Below are positions 20,619 to 35,600 of a stretch of DNA of 64,000 nucleotides, one piece after another. Each line of letters starts with the position of its first letter. Positions within the stretch are counted from its first letter, which is position 1. A program made the position numbers and the translations under genes. Below the pieces are notes generated by a model, which was not told where the DNA came from, made no database searches, and worked only from the letters and a program-made list of their open reading frames with translations. The DNA comes from Aquila chrysaetos chrysaetos (Eukaryota; Chordata; Aves; Accipitriformes; Accipitridae): contig NC_044014.1 of NCBI RefSeq assembly GCF_900496995.4, forward strand, positions 5,406,001-5,470,000, written 5' to 3'.

Positions 20619-23600
20619 CTACAGAAGAAAAAAAACATACATGATACCGTATGGGGAGGTCAACAAGGGAAATACAGTTTGAAACTTCCCCAAACACCAT
20701 TCCAGCCTCTAGCAATTTGTGGCTGATGAACTTTAGATCCAAGAGGTTTCTTTCTATTTTAGTAGACCTCAGCAGTTTTTTCCCTCTATGAATCGTCAAA
20801 TCTCTTTGTGAACCCACCAAAACCTGCAACTGGCCCGGAGAGTGCCAGGTGCCCTCGAAGAGAGAAGACTCTCTCTCTGCTTTGAACAAGGCATCTGCCG
20901 GTTTCATCTGATCTAATCAGAAGTTGATGGCTTTGCTTCTTGCATGAGAATAGACTGTGAACAACTATCTCCTCCTCCCCTTCTCCATACCAAGAACAAC
21001 TAAGCTACCCCAAAAATCTTAACAGAAATGAAGATGACAGAAAACTACCTGCGGAGATGGTCAGAGCAAGGCCAGTGAGGAAGGGAGGCTGCACATCCCA
21101 TTATCTTCCTTCATTTTGCACAGCTGCAGACAAAAAGGGGGGTCTCCAAAAGCTACCTGTGATGGGTTTTTCTCACTTTCCCACCGCATTTAAGCTACTC
21201 TCCTTCCCTTCGTGATTTCATCCATACCTCGCTGGTGGCATAAACTCTGGGTCAGAGAAGAGTTTTCCCTGCTAAGACTCCTGCACAGGACACTTGATAG
21301 AAAGCCCTCCAGATGGCACCACCAGATCAAAGGTGTCCCGTGGGACAGGGCTCTAGTAGGCAGAGAAGGGTGATCTTCCTAGTGTTTTCTTTCATCTAAC
21401 CTAGAGAGTTAGGTTTTCTGAAATAGGGCTTTTTGGGGTTATTCAAACCCTGGGGGAGAAGGACAGTGTATAGACCACCATTACCCTTCTGCATCAGGGC
21501 TGACAACTGCCCAAATGTCCTCTCAGAGAACTGTTTAAAAGGATTTAAAATAGGTGAGTTTGGCTGTTTAAAAACTGGTTTCAAAATATAAATCGAGTTG
21601 TTCCAGTGTTTGACTTATTTTAATAATTGAAGCTACTGAAACAAAACTGGTTTTCATATTGCTTTAATCACAGTGTCACTACATTACTTTGTAAGAATTG
21701 CAGTTCTGAAACAGATGAGCTGATGGATGTATGTGTGAGCACAGAAAGGGAAAGCAGGTTTTTGCTTTTGGTTCATTAGTCCAAGTCAAGTTCATTTCAG
21801 AACTTTATACTTGAAAGAGGTAGGGATGGAAAGACAGCAGCTATGGCAAACACTTTTGATCTGTATCCGTGCCCTCCTTCCCGCACGAAGAATGTGACAG
21901 CAGCTGCTTAAAAAGAAATGCCTTGTTTCTCACAGCACCATGCTGACACTCTGCTCAGCCAGGGAAGCCTCACCTGAAAAAGGGGAAGGTGTTTTTTGAA
22001 TACAGGAAGACTATTTTGTCCTGTTTGAATCATCCTCCCTCGCATCAGGCCCACTGATATTTGTATCGGTCCCCAAAGGGATGAAAGTGGCCTGGCAGAT
22101 CATTGTCTCTGCAACCAAATCAAATTACACTAGTAACAGGAATTAGACTATGGGGAATTCAAATAATATAAAATTACAGTAATTCCTATTATATTCTAAT
22201 AATTATGATAGTAATAGGAACAGGGACATGTGCCATACTTGTTTTATCTAGGGCACTCTGTTGTTAAAGACCAGTGTGTTATTTGTAACAATATACTTAA
22301 TCAAATACAAACCACATGGTTCAAAGAGCACCTCACGCTCCTTAAAATAAACATGCATTTCATGCAGAAAATACATATCAGTCTTTAAATTCAGTACCAC
22401 AATACAAAGATTCAGAAAATTATATCAGTGGCTTTACAGTATATTCATTTGAACTTCCTTTACTAGTCTCTTTACGAAAATGGTGAGAACAGCAATTTAA
22501 ATTCATTAAGCATTTTGAGGAAAAGCTTTTGAATTAATGGGTATAACGATTGATTTGCTCAGCTCATAGGTTTGACCTGCTCATGGTTTCTGAAAGAGCT
22601 AAGCTCTGCTGCTAAATCCTCTTTTACCCTTAGATCTCAACATGAGCCTGATGCAAAATACAGCCGTGAAGGTGATCAGAAGTGAGACTCTTTACCTGCA
22701 TCCACCTGAATGTGAAGACTTATCATTACCACCCAAGACAAGATCATGGTGGCAGTCATCTCCTTGGAGCTCCTGATACAGGAGGGCACCAGAATTTATG
22801 GGCAGAGATGTAGCTCCTTTAACCTTGGTGTTCGCAGGGCTGTTCCTCACACTTTTTCCCCCCTGAGTCCTCATTCCCTGCATGGCGTTTTGCTCTTTCT
22901 TAAATATATTTTCCCAGAGGTACCATCAGCGTGGCTCAGCTGTGCCCTGAGGTGGGGCTGCTGCAGAGCTGGCTGGAACACACCAAAGTGCCAGAGACAC
23001 TGGGTCAGACATCAAGACGCTAGCTGGCACACGATGAAACCACCCCTTCCATTTACCGTACTGGATTGCATTTGCTTCATTTGCAGTGGTCACTGCATGG
23101 TCCCTGATACTGCAAAAAAAAAAAAAAAAATCTGAAGAGCCAGTAGCAAAATAGTACTCTGGTATTGACACATTTTTTGCACAAAATGCTTACTTCCCAC
23201 CAGGTAGGATGGCTGATGTTTGCTGAGTCTTGGTTCATTTTGGCAGTACTGGAACTTGATGAGGGTGTGTTAAAACAATAGCTTCAGTTTGGATCCATAC
23301 TTGCTTTAAAAGTCAACTATGCGATGCAATGTTTGTCTTTTGGGTGGGAGAAAGAATGCAAGTTGTTCACACTTTTTTATTAATTATTATTCTTGATCAG
23401 TTCCCACTAACTCCTTTAAATTCAACTGATACCGTAATTTCCATTGCAGCATCAATGTTGCTTCCCTAGCATGGGACACGGCGAGGGGCAGAAAGCAGGT
23501 ACCAATCACTCACCCCAAGCTGAGACAGCCTCCATGGCCCACACCTTCCCCTGGTCCCTCTCCCCTCTCCCCATCTGTTCACTTTCCTTGCACCTCTGTC

Positions 23601-26600
23601 CAAAGTTTTGTTTACACAGGTGTTACCAAAGCAAATTCCAAGGCTGGAACGGTTTCGTTGCATAATGAAATCAAGATTTATGATTAAGCTATGTTTGCTT
23701 GGAACAATGAAGATTAATTCAGTCAGCAGCTGGAGACAGCCGTGCAGCCTGGCCATGGGAATATTGGCTTCTCTCCTCGTACAGAGGCCTCCTGCCACCC
23801 CTCTGCTGCACTTGCTTCCAGTAATGGTCATTTCTCAGTAGCCGTTAAGGAACAAATGTGTACAAGTAACGTGGTGCATCTGACAATTTGTAAACAATAG
23901 AATATGATGTCAAATTGACTTTCCTTGTAGAAGACCTGCTTGCACTCCTCAGTCCCCATCCTCTCCGGCTGCTTTGTTCAGCCACACAGCCCTTCAGCTA
24001 ACACCGCACAGATTCCCTCAGCACCACTTCTGGAAACTTGTCCTTCAGTTCAGCCCTTGTTTTTCATGTTACACAGTTCTGGCTGTGTTCACTATGGATG
24101 TGTGAGAGCCCACACACAGCTAGAACAGAAGTGATTAAAGATCTTTCTCGCTTGCCATGTAAGTTGTCCACAGCTGTGGACATAAACTGCAATAAACACT
24201 GCAGTCCCCACCACATGGCTACATGGGGGTCTCCTCTGTTCATTCCTCTTACGCACCTTCTTTCTCTTGGCTTGCTGTTCCTTTCCCACCCCTTTCCTCT
24301 CTGCTCCATTGCTGGCTCCTTCTTTCCCAAGAGGAATGGCGTTTAGATCCACGCTAGTAGCTCACAGGAGGGCACCGTGCCGGAGAGCAGCGAGTGTTTG
24401 GCCAAGACCTGTGCCCGGTGTGTTACAGGTGAGAGTAGCCAGGTAAGCAGGTGAGGACAGCTCTTCATGAGAGTCAAGAGCTGCGTAAGGAAATAATTGT
24501 ATTGATCTTATGATACTCAGGATCTATGACACGTTCCTGAACACTAACCGTATCCCTGGCTGCAGTGAATACTTTTGAAAAATGGGGAGAGAAAAACACT
24601 CATCAAAAATTCAGGTCGAGTTCAGCAAACAATTTCATTTAAGCAAAATGCTAAAGTGTAAAAAATTTCTGTTCTGTACCTGTCATAATGAAATGTTTCA
24701 AATAAAGTTGTTGGAAATTAACGCAATCCATTTTTTAAAACCTGAGGAACCCGAGAGCAAAACTACACTGTTCCTCTGAGGCAGTGTAAGACTGCAACTG
24801 AAAAATATATTATTCACCAGCTCTGCTATTACTGAACTGCTTGCCCATGCCTGGAAGAGATGCTGAACCATTGAGGAAGAGAGGGGACTTGGGATTATCT
24901 GGGAAAGGTGCTAGGCAGATGGTGATGAAAGACACGAAACTTGTGCCTAGTCTCCATTTTGTGTTCCTGTTGGTTGCCCCGCATCTGCTTCCAGCTCCCT
25001 TCCCTCTCCCAGACCTCCACTGACTCCAACCCATCCCAGCTAACGAACACCAACCCCTTCTTCACGCCCAAGTGAGGTGCGCAAGCTCATTACCACATTT
25101 GAACGCAACAAGATTTGTTTACCAAAGGTCTGTACGAGATAACAGAAACCAAACTCTTTGACCTTACAACGAAGGGACAGCTTGCAGAGCAGGAACTGTT
25201 TGATTGCTGTTTACTTTCTAGTAACAAACACCCCAATGTGTTATACGGCACGTCACAGCACGAGTTACTCCTTATATGAACACACACTCTTCACTCCTAA
25301 AATCAACACACTCAGACCTGCAGTTGGTAAAGGCAGATAAAGGCTCAATGGCAAAGGAAAAATAAATGAAAAATATAATCTCAGAGAATATCCTTGTCAC
25401 TGTGAGGTCTCAATACCCAAGGTTTACATAACCGTTATTGGAACAGAGACGATAACGGGACTAGGACTGAGGCTTGCACACTTCTAAGGGGCCTTTAGTC
25501 AGTGCTAAAAAGCTGCTCCTTACCCTGCAATTCTTTGTGTCTGGCACCATGCAGGTAGAAGCATGGAGAACTCTCCTACTCTGGCCAACTGATAGTCAAG
25601 TGTTTAGTTTGGTTTTCTGGGATGAGATAGATGGATTCGACCCCCTCTCACCTTGGGCACTTCCTTGCTGAAGAGACGAACTCTTAAGCCATTTTAAGAT
25701 GGGAACCACCCATGCTCAGGAAGAAAATGGCTTCTACTTTCCCATCTGCAAGTAGCCTCACCCAGTCATAGCGCATGTGGCACCCACCATTTCAGACCTT
25801 TTAGGCAGGTACTAAATGTCTGAGTCCTAATAATCAAATTTAAGCACCTCCAAAGTTGGTGGTAACTGATGCCAGCAAGAGATGGGGAAGGGCAGTTCAG
25901 CTTCCATCCATCCAAGATCTCCCTTGAATCTTGCCTTAAGCTTGTTGAACAAACTTGATCTAATACCCAACAAAACAGCAGAAGCTGAAAAAAGCAAGCA
26001 GTGGCTTGCAGAAGGAGGATGGGTCTGAAACGATCTTATTGTTTGCTGCACACAGAAAGGAAAATAATTAGTAGAATGATCCATTAAACGTCAACCCCAT
26101 AAAATTTCACTGAAGAGTAAAAATGTTACCATAAACCTAAGGGTAACCAGAAGCATTTGACAGCTATCACAGCTTGAAAATTTACATTTTCTTGCAACCA
26201 AGAACTCCAAAACCAAAGCTGGTGCTGAAGTTCACAATCTGTCATGAATTGCTTCACCCCACAAAATGACAAAACATTTTGTTGTGTCATTAAATAAAGT
26301 TTAACACTGCTTTTAGACAAATATTGACAATGTTCCTACATCATTTATGCAGTGGGAGAGAAACTAAAAATGCTATGTATTATTAATGCATACTTTTGCC
26401 TGTACAGTTTGGCCAACTTCCTAAACAATCCATCCCACCTAGTTTTGAAGTTAGGGCAACAGTTTCATGAGTTCAGCTGGGCTGCTCACTGCTAGTTCTA
26501 AACTTAGCAGTTATGACTCCTTTTCCCTATATGATTTGTAATTGCATCAAATACTTCTGCTATCCTGACAAAATAAATAAGACCACAGCCAGATGAAAAG

Positions 26601-29600
26601 TCAAAGCCAAGGGCATTTCTATTAAAAAGGAGAGACTGTGCCCATAAAGACATTTAAAAGAAAAAAATGGAAACCACAAAAATATGCTTCATGAGGGGAA
26701 CAACTGTTTGACCAGCACAAACACGTGACTGAATTCTGCAGTTGTGTCCTTCTTCATTATTGTAACGTGTTTTCCAAAATACCGCATAGTACTTGCCAAG
26801 TGTTCTCCAGCCTCCCGAGTACTCGGAGCAATATTTGGAGGCAAGTTTTACTTCCAACACCAAATGCCAGAAATTCAGATATTTAAGGCTCCACTTGGGG
26901 AGTCTCCCACTCAGAGAAGCCCAAGCACTTATTGAAGCCATGAATGACCAACAGCACCCAAATACAGGTCCCTGCTCTGAAGGACCAGACCCTGGCCACG
27001 GCTCCAGCCTGGCACTGATGCTCTTGGTGGAGACAGCCCCAGCTCTCCTTACGCCTGCACTGCCCTTCTACGGGATGTTTGGGATCAGATCAAGGCGCTT
27101 TTTCTCTGCCTTGGGTTTCTGTGCCACTTCCCATTCCTTGTTCTTCAGAGTTGCTACACAATGTCTGGGAATAATTTTCTGTGGCCTTTGTTTTAACTAC
27201 ATTTATCATATTTCTTTGCTGAAGCAGACTCTCCTGGAAGAACAATGTCCCTGCTGTAGCTGAGGGCTGGCAAGGGTCTGATTCAGAAACAGAAAATCCC
27301 CTAAAGCAGATCCCAACTATATTCCCTGCAGGGCAGCAGTTCTAAGAATCGCAAACACCATTTTATAAAAAACATACAAGCAGCATATCACAATAATGAG
27401 GTGCCAGGCAAAATTCAGAGGCAAAATCCTCCCAGAAAACCGTGTTTCTTACCAACACCCAGCCCTGCCTGACCCTTCAAATAGGACTTTGAGTCCCAAG
27501 GGAACTCCAGGGTGGTGCCACCCCACCCGTTGCACCATCCATCTGCCCAGTACCACCTTGATCTGCTTCACTTTCAATGACACCTGCAACAACAGGACAC
27601 CTTCGCCGAGTTCCCATTTGAGATGTACCACAGAATGGCTCAAACAACACAAAAAGGGAAAAAAAAAAAAAAGTCATAATAAGATGCATTTTTGTAAATA
27701 CAAGGCTGTCTGACTCCTGCAAAGCCCACCCCAGACTGTACGTTTCGTTGCCTTTCTGAGCAATGCTCACTTCCATAGAACCTGTATATGCTTCACTTGG
27801 ACATCAGTTCATTTTAGAAAGACTGTATTAACCCTTCTGAGTTCTTATCGCCTGGGAGAAATGCATGCAAAGAAAACACACTTAAGAAAATGAATTGCCA
27901 TAGAACAAATTTTAATGTAGGCATCCTGATATCCAGAAGCTAACCTTATGTTTGGTAGGGTGCTTGAATTGTTTTCCTGTAATAATTGCAAATTTCAAGT
28001 TTTAGTAGTAGTAGCATAGTTAACATAATATAACACGTGGATGTAATTTTGACCAAAGGGGTTTGCACAGGCAATTATTGTATTTGAATGTAATAATTAC
28101 TGGTTGATTCTATATAACAGGATTTACAATTACATAAAATAAGTGGTTAATAGCAAGTTATAGTTATTTGATGGTTATATAAAAGTTACATAAAGCTTTC
28201 CCTACAGTAAAATCTGGATATCATGACACCCGGATCAAGACAGAGAAAATAAATAACCCTCTCAATTTTAGCAATAAAGTTTCTACTGCTTGATTTCTCT
28301 TTAAGCAAGTCTAGCATTTCTGCGATAAAGATGAGAAAGTACATGTTGCCTTGTTCAATCTTCAGTTTATCTGATGGCCAACAACTGCGTGGTATAGCTG
28401 CAGCTGCAGGGGAAATCCTGTTATGTATAAAGATTTTCTAATATGGGAGATTGTATGTGATACCCTAACTTGTGAGGGAAACAAGCTGAAGAAAAACTGA
28501 GTCAGAGCTACAAGAGACTAGTTCAATCAGCACAGACAGCCTGCAGAAGTACCGAAGAGCAGATAGGCTACCAAGAAAGAAAACTATCCCACCAGAAAAC
28601 ATGTTATTTGCAGTAATATGGATAGTATATTTATATATATATATCTTAGTATACTGTGTGTAATTTAATATGGAAAGTATGTAGAACTGAGCAGTAAACA
28701 TAAGATTCTTTGATAATGTTTTACTGCTGAGATGGTGTGAATAATGAGAAATGAGACGCAAAGGCCTCCCTGTTCTCATGAAATCACACATAAAACTGCA
28801 ATATCTCTTCTTGAAAATGGATTAATAATTTACTGAAAAAACCCTGTAAATCGTATTATACATTCATCAACTTATTACTACATATCCACATTGGATCAAA
28901 ACAATACCGCTAAATATTCAACGTAAACAAGGTAAGTCTAGTTGGATGGTGCTAACGCTCAGTGGACACGGTGCCACAGACACACGGGGTACACGAGCGC
29001 TGCGAGCCGGCACAGCAGCTCCTGGAGAGGGGAACTGGGTGCCAAAACCGGGCTGGAATTTCAAACCCTCACAGACTGAAGCCAGAGTTAAAGAATAAAT
29101 ATTATCCTATATAAAATCACTCCACAATAGCCACAGACAAATGAATTTTCAGTCTCTCCTGAGTTGCTGGAAGGTGCACCTGGACCATTGTATGTAGCTG
29201 CACTTTATCCATATGGCTGCAAGTGATGCCCACTGGCCAGGCGCTTCCCTTCAAGAAGGATTTGAATCAACTGAAAAGAGCCCAGTAATGAAGACAGGTA
29301 TAGAAAATGTGACCCGAGATAAAAAGAGATTAAAACAATTGCTGAGGACAATCGTCCTCTGTCTTCAGAGCAGAAAAGCCCAAATGGGGAATGTGATAAC
29401 AGTATTCAAATATACAATCAGTTGCTGAAAAGAGGAGCCAGGCAACATGTGATGTCCATGCTTATAGCAGACAGGGTAAGTAGTAAAGCTTTTCAGTAAC
29501 AACCTGAAAGATTATTCAGTGTCAGGAAAAAACCTAACCGTACAGCTGATGGGAGTCAGCAAATTTATGGAAACCTCAGACAGAACTGATTCAGGTGCAA

Positions 29601-32600
29601 ATGACTGGACTGTGCACAGGTGATGCGTCACCTCTCCAGCCATGTACGCCATGGAGATACATGTGAGGTTGGAGGAACATCCCTACTGACTTGTCAGGCA
29701 ACAGTCCTGAAGTTGTTCTGCTGTACAGCGAGGACTGAGCTGGTGACACGAGGCTCCAAATGAGAAGGAATGGCAAGGTATTTAAAGCTGATCCCACTTC
29801 CTATCTTGAGCTGTAGCAAGAGTGAAGCTGCAGTATCTAGCATTTCTAGTAACAAATCAAATGACACTATGAACATCTGTGGCATGGGATTTGATTTGCT
29901 CTTACTGTTTGTTCCTCCAGGACAGAAACCGTGTTAAGCAGAGAGCTTTAGTAGACTAGCTTTTAATAAAAAAAAAAAAAAAAAAAAAATTTACTCTGTT
30001 CTTCAGGCAATAAAGCAAGTTGAGCAGAGGAAGCCCTTGCACGTGGTATCAAGATTTGCAGTGGCCCTCAGCGCTTGCAGGAAATCATCGCACAGGCTGG
30101 AACTGATCCCAGTAGAGCTCTTCCTTCTGCACAGCACTCCTGCCTTCTCTTGGGAAGTGCTTTTTCATTGAACATACCAAAAAACCCACTTAGCTGAGGA
30201 TAAATAAAAGCAAAACTAATGGATTGCAAGAAAGAAGTAAGATGTTTCATAGTTTCAGTATACTATTTTCTTTTACATAAGTCTGTATATGTACTAGTAA
30301 CATTTACATGGTTGTAAACCCTTTTCTGTTACACATCAATGAAATACTCGTCTCCTGCTAACCATGCTGGTGAAATGCAGCGTTCTTCTGCCAACTCTTC
30401 TTCAAAAGGAAGGTCTTCTTTCAAGATCCCAGCCTGCAATTCAAACGAGACATATCCCTCTCAACCACAGATGACGACTAACCCTGCTGCTTATTTTCAC
30501 AAGCCCCATCTCATAAGCGGGAGGAGCAACGCTGCTATCGTGCTGCCACAACTGCATTCAGCAATTCAAATTGCACTGAAGCTCTTGGCCTCCCCTGGCC
30601 TCAGCGGTACCCTTCTTTTCAAGCAAAATACTGTCTCTGATCGTGTTTTCTGATTCAGATGTGAGCAAATGTACTCTTATTCTTCAGTTAATTAGAGACC
30701 TGCTTTATTACAGGTTTGTTTTGCACTAGAGAGTGACAGCTAGAGCTTCTTTTTTATTTGCCTGACTTGCAGGTTTGTGGGGGTTTTTCTCCCCAAAGAG
30801 CAAAGCTGTACAGGATTTTAAACCAGTCACAGCATCCTGAAACTTTCTAGTTTTCCAATCCCGACTGTCAATTCTCCTTCCTTGCCAGACACATGAACTC
30901 ACCCGAGATGCAGACAAAATCTACCCTTTCCTTAGCAGACCTGCCCAGTTCCTCAGAAAATTGGCATCAACCCTGTTACGAGAACAACTTTCAGCTCTTC
31001 TTTCTGAACAGACACCAAGTTCAGACTTCCGTGGACATCTGCTTTCCCCCTGCATCACCCTCCTCCTGGGGAGGTCACTGCCGCTCAGCCCCGCTGTACA
31101 CAGCACCAGCTCCAACTGCTCGGTCATCACAGTGAAAAATCCTTTGGACAAAGGTGTGTGCAGCTTCCACGGAGGATGGTGTCGAGTTTTTTAGCTTCGA
31201 TTCGCCCCCTCGTGGACTTACCTGACCAGAGGTTCTTTAAAATACCTATTTAAGTGTAGGACCCCAGCTGTAGGATCAGCCCCATGGGCTGCTGCTCCTC
31301 TCTCAGCTTTTGGGGAGCTTTGGGAAATAGGGGCAGCCAGGCAGACACAGCAAGCCCCCCCAGCTACTGCAGGGACACAGCTTAAATCACAGCTTTCTCA
31401 ATAACACCTTACACCTGTATTTTCCTCTGCAGAGCAGTGATCTGCACCATCAGCTCCATTCCGGAGGGGAAAGGAAGGCTACGCTTCTGCTGGAAGCTGC
31501 CCTAACCCGTGAACAGGAGACAGAAGAAAAGTGACAACCCCGTGTGTGCCATCTGCCCCAAAAATTCAACAGGGGCACACAGGTTGATGCAGAACTTCGC
31601 TTCTTGTGCGAGTGCTGAAAGAGAGTCATCAGCTGGAAAAGATCTGAGTTTGCAAGGTTACCTTGGAGTTCAAAAGAAGATGGGATGAATTAGTCCTAGG
31701 TAATGGTGGTTAAACTCTGCATGCTATGGGGCTTCAAATGAAAGCAAGGGAGCACATAAAAATGCAAACTGCAGAATCAGATTCAGTGCTGTGATAAGCC
31801 TATTTGGTTTAATAGCAGTTAAAAGTATAAACCTAAGAAAAGAAACAGTGAATGTGAATTAAAATTATGAAAGAAATGGAAAGGAGGAAGAGATGGGAGA
31901 CTGGTCTCATTTTATTAGTAAGATGGACCAACTGCTTTAATTATTCAGGGAAGGTATTTGTACATGAGTCTTCGAATAGAAAATCCTTTCTGTACTTTAA
32001 AAAAACAAAAATCAACTGACATGGTTTTCCATAACCACTCTTCATCTCAACCGACTTCAAAAAATTTTCTATTTTTCAGAGTCACTCATGGGAAGTTGCT
32101 GCGTGGAAGAGCTAGACCATTTGAGCCACGTCTGTGCTATGAGTCCAGCAACAACAGGTACGGATAAACCAAGCAGCTGCCATTGCACGGTGCTCTAATG
32201 CCACAGACTGAGGCAGACACGTTCCCTTCTTGATGCATCGATAGCTTTGCTACCCACAAAGCAAACCACACCCACTATAAGATGGTAATTCACATAAGCG
32301 GCAGTTTTCTAGCAGGTTCAGGAGATCAGTTAATTGCTACTGCTTAGAGCGACAGCCACAGAAACCTGAAGGAGTGTGTTCCAGCAGCAATACACTGCTG
32401 TAACATAGTCCATTTCTCCCAGATATTCACACTGCAAACTTTCTGAAAATCACTGTGCATAAACACTGAACAGAAAAGGAATGGACAGAAGAAAAAAAAA
32501 AAATTTTCCTCTCCAGCATGTCATGCAGTATTTCCAAGCTACAAAAGCTCATTCTTTACCAAATTCAGTAAATTTGACGCCCATGCTTTAGCTCTGACTC

Positions 32601-35600
32601 ATTTTCTCCCTAATAAATTCCTAATTATTATCCACTTCCTCAGAGAGTTTGTGGGGACAGATACTGCAGTACCATGACCACTAAATATAACCATGAAAAC
32701 TGGAGGAAAACTTCCCAGAAAATGCATAGATTAAACTGATGAGCTGCTCCGGTAGCTTCCTTCCTCACTTTCTCTGTCAAATTACATATTTAGCAGTGAT
32801 TTTGTGCAATAAATAACACTTAACAAATCAATGTATTGCATATATACAGAGTAAGAGTACAAAGAGGCTAAACTGGCTGAAATCCCGAGGCCCAGTGGGT
32901 CCAGCCCCGACTTCCCAGCATCTTGCACGAGAGAATGGAGTTTGAGGGTTGAGAACACAGTCGACGGGGTGTGTGTCAGACATCTGCACAGCCCAGCTGG
33001 ACACACCGTGCGGGATGTACAGATGCACAGCGTACGCCCACTACCAATGGAACATCAGCAAAGCTGCCCGCTACGCATTTCTATACAGTCAAGAATGACA
33101 ACGGCCTTCGCATTGTGAGTGATGCCACCAATCCCTTCACCTCCAGATAACTTTATCAGATGCCGGTCAAATTTTGGGGTCCGGATGGGAGGTTGCCGAG
33201 CCGAGGTTTGCATCCTGAAGTCGAGGATAGAGCAAAGTGAAGCAGACCTTTAGCCATCGCTTCTCTGCCTGGCTCCTTCCTCTCTCTTCAGGACGTTTCT
33301 GCCTCTCAGTGTGAAGAAAGCCTCACAACAGCTCGCTGACATTTAACTTCGAAGTCGGACTTAACATCAGCCCCGGGTGTGAGTTTGGTTTCCTTTCGCC
33401 GACAGTCATCAGCAGTACTAATGGGGAGGGAGTTAGAGCAAAGGGAGGGGGAAACTGAGTAAAGGATGCCAAGTCACATCCATGTTTTCTGGGTGGAAGA
33501 GGAAACAGTGGGAATTAATGCAGGAATTTAGGAACAGCAGGAATAATCTCAAATATAATTCAATCAAGGAGATCCCCGGAACCTCACCAGTGACCTACCA
33601 AATCGTGCAAAGAAATACTCGGTGGCACTCATCATTCACTGCTCTAGATTGGTGACTAATAACTTCTTGATCACCACTATTTCTCCTGGATACCTGCAAC
33701 TCCAGTTTTAATCGCTTCTACAGTATTTTTCTGATATACAATAAGAACATGCATATAATCTAATGCCCTGCTAGATGTCTGTCTCACTGTAATTTGGACA
33801 GATGTGGTTTTAAAAACATCCTCAGCTTCCGTAACATAAATACAAGAGTTATGGGGAGGGATGGGGGCAGAAAAGTCCTCTGGTATTGAAACCACAGGAC
33901 CTTACTGCCTGGCATATAAGCCACAGAAACCAGACAATTGTTAGTCATGATCATTTCTTTTACAGCTCAAGACATTTCCCCTCATGGAATAAGTGAACCA
34001 GCTTTTCAAAACTACTTCTGAGTGTAGCCACATGTAGCCATCCGCTCAGCATCACATATGCAGCAATTCCAGTTTCCATTTCAGACATTCCAAAATACTG
34101 AAAATCAAGCCAGAATTTCCCTGATTTAGCGTCCAACATTTGCTCAAATTTCCAGGAAACTGATATTTATACAAACTGTGCCAAAGCTATTCTGTACAAA
34201 GTATTTTCAATTGCACTTTGGAAAAGAACTGAGTGTTGAAGCAACAAAGAATAAAAGCCATTCCAAATCTATAACCCAATAATACATCAAAAATACATGC
34301 TAATTAATTGTATTAAAGACAAACTTTGCTTCTGTGCCTCTGCTTATCAGTAATCTTATTTTAAATACTTAAACATGTAGAGACAATTTTGATTGCAAGA
34401 AACCATCTGGGTAGCTGCAAACATGATTAGATACTAGAAGAGTAAATTCTAAACATTTTTCAGGATATGCATGTGGTTATGGATATCTGATGCAAAAAAA
34501 ATTATAAATAAAAAAAGATAAATCAGAAAATAACTTTCAAATACGTGATGGAAAATGAGTGGCTGCAGTAAGAGACCATTGTGCATCCCACTAGATGGAG
34601 CTACGGGCTAGAAATCTGGTCAAATATTTCACTAATCCCAGTGGTGCAGGAAAACCACTGAACAGCAGTCAAGTTCATTTGCCTCTTTCCTAATGCACAC
34701 GCAAAACCTGAGCCGTTGTCCTGAGGCATTTATGCCTCACAGTAGTATCTATGTAAAGCACAGACATAAAGATGTGCTGTGCTAGCTGTTGTTGCAAGGA
34801 CATCATCGGTAAGCTCCAAGTAGCTAGCTAGAAACCAAGCAAAAATATTAATGGTTTAGCATATTAAGAGACCACAATAACAAACAACAGGAACAAAGAG
34901 AATCAACCAGCTCTGTAAATTATGCAACCACTTGTTTTGAAATAAAAAGGCAGATGAAAAATAACTTCTGTTTTAAACACAATTTCCTGGCTTTGGGGCT
35001 TTAGCTTAATTTTTGCTAGTTGGGTGCAGCAGCAGAGAAGGTAGGTGATTTTTTAATTCATTTCTGCTGAGAGCTGTATGTCACCCCACTACGCACTACA
35101 CAGGAGATGTTCTACAAAATACAATACCACTTCAACAGGAAGCTGAAACATTAATCAACATCAGTAAGATGAACTTCCAGTGCAAATATACTACAAAGCA
35201 ACTCTGCAAGATCATTCTACTTTGCATCTTTCATGCTAGAAAGTATTGCAGACCTTCAGCGCTTGGCACCGTAATATCTTGGCAGATTTTCAGACGTGGG
35301 TGATTTACCACAGCGTCGGAACAAGTAAATCAGTAATGAGGTGTTCAGTCATGTCAAGGGTCAATACACTGTATGGCTGTGTAAATTTATAGTGATCCAG
35401 AGGAGTAAGGGCAGGCACTGGCGCTCGGGAATACAGAGGCTCCCCAAATTGGGATAAACTGGCTGAAATAGAACTGAAACACAGCTGGAGGGAGAAAGAA
35501 CACTGTCAGGGATCCAGGTCTAGAGGATTTCTTGCTGTAATTGTGTGGAATAATAAACTGCCAGCTATGCAGTTGAAGAGTTTTACTAAGAAGCAGTTTC

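Noticed and set aside
23466-23831. Minus-strand frame beginning with a GSKCS motif
   Set aside because: Resembles the start of an SRCR domain (GS.RCSG), but VEV, WG.VC and CRQLGC do not follow.
26654-27263. Frames of 95 codons on minus and 156 codons on plus
   Set aside because: No domain pattern, no splice context, and the two strands contradict each other.
27527-27583. A 57-bp minus-strand segment between GTTGCAG and GTGGGG, phase 1-1, Gly/Glu/Thr-rich
   Set aside because: It would fit as another linker exon, but the donor is weak. It also lies about 7 kb from the nearest pseudogene exon with no SRCR exon beside it.
30921-31194. Overlapping frames on both strands near 31 kb, with a TTTTTCACTGTGA-like string
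   Set aside because: A weak resemblance to a CR1 ORF2 end. Too short and not supported by neighbouring CR1 text.
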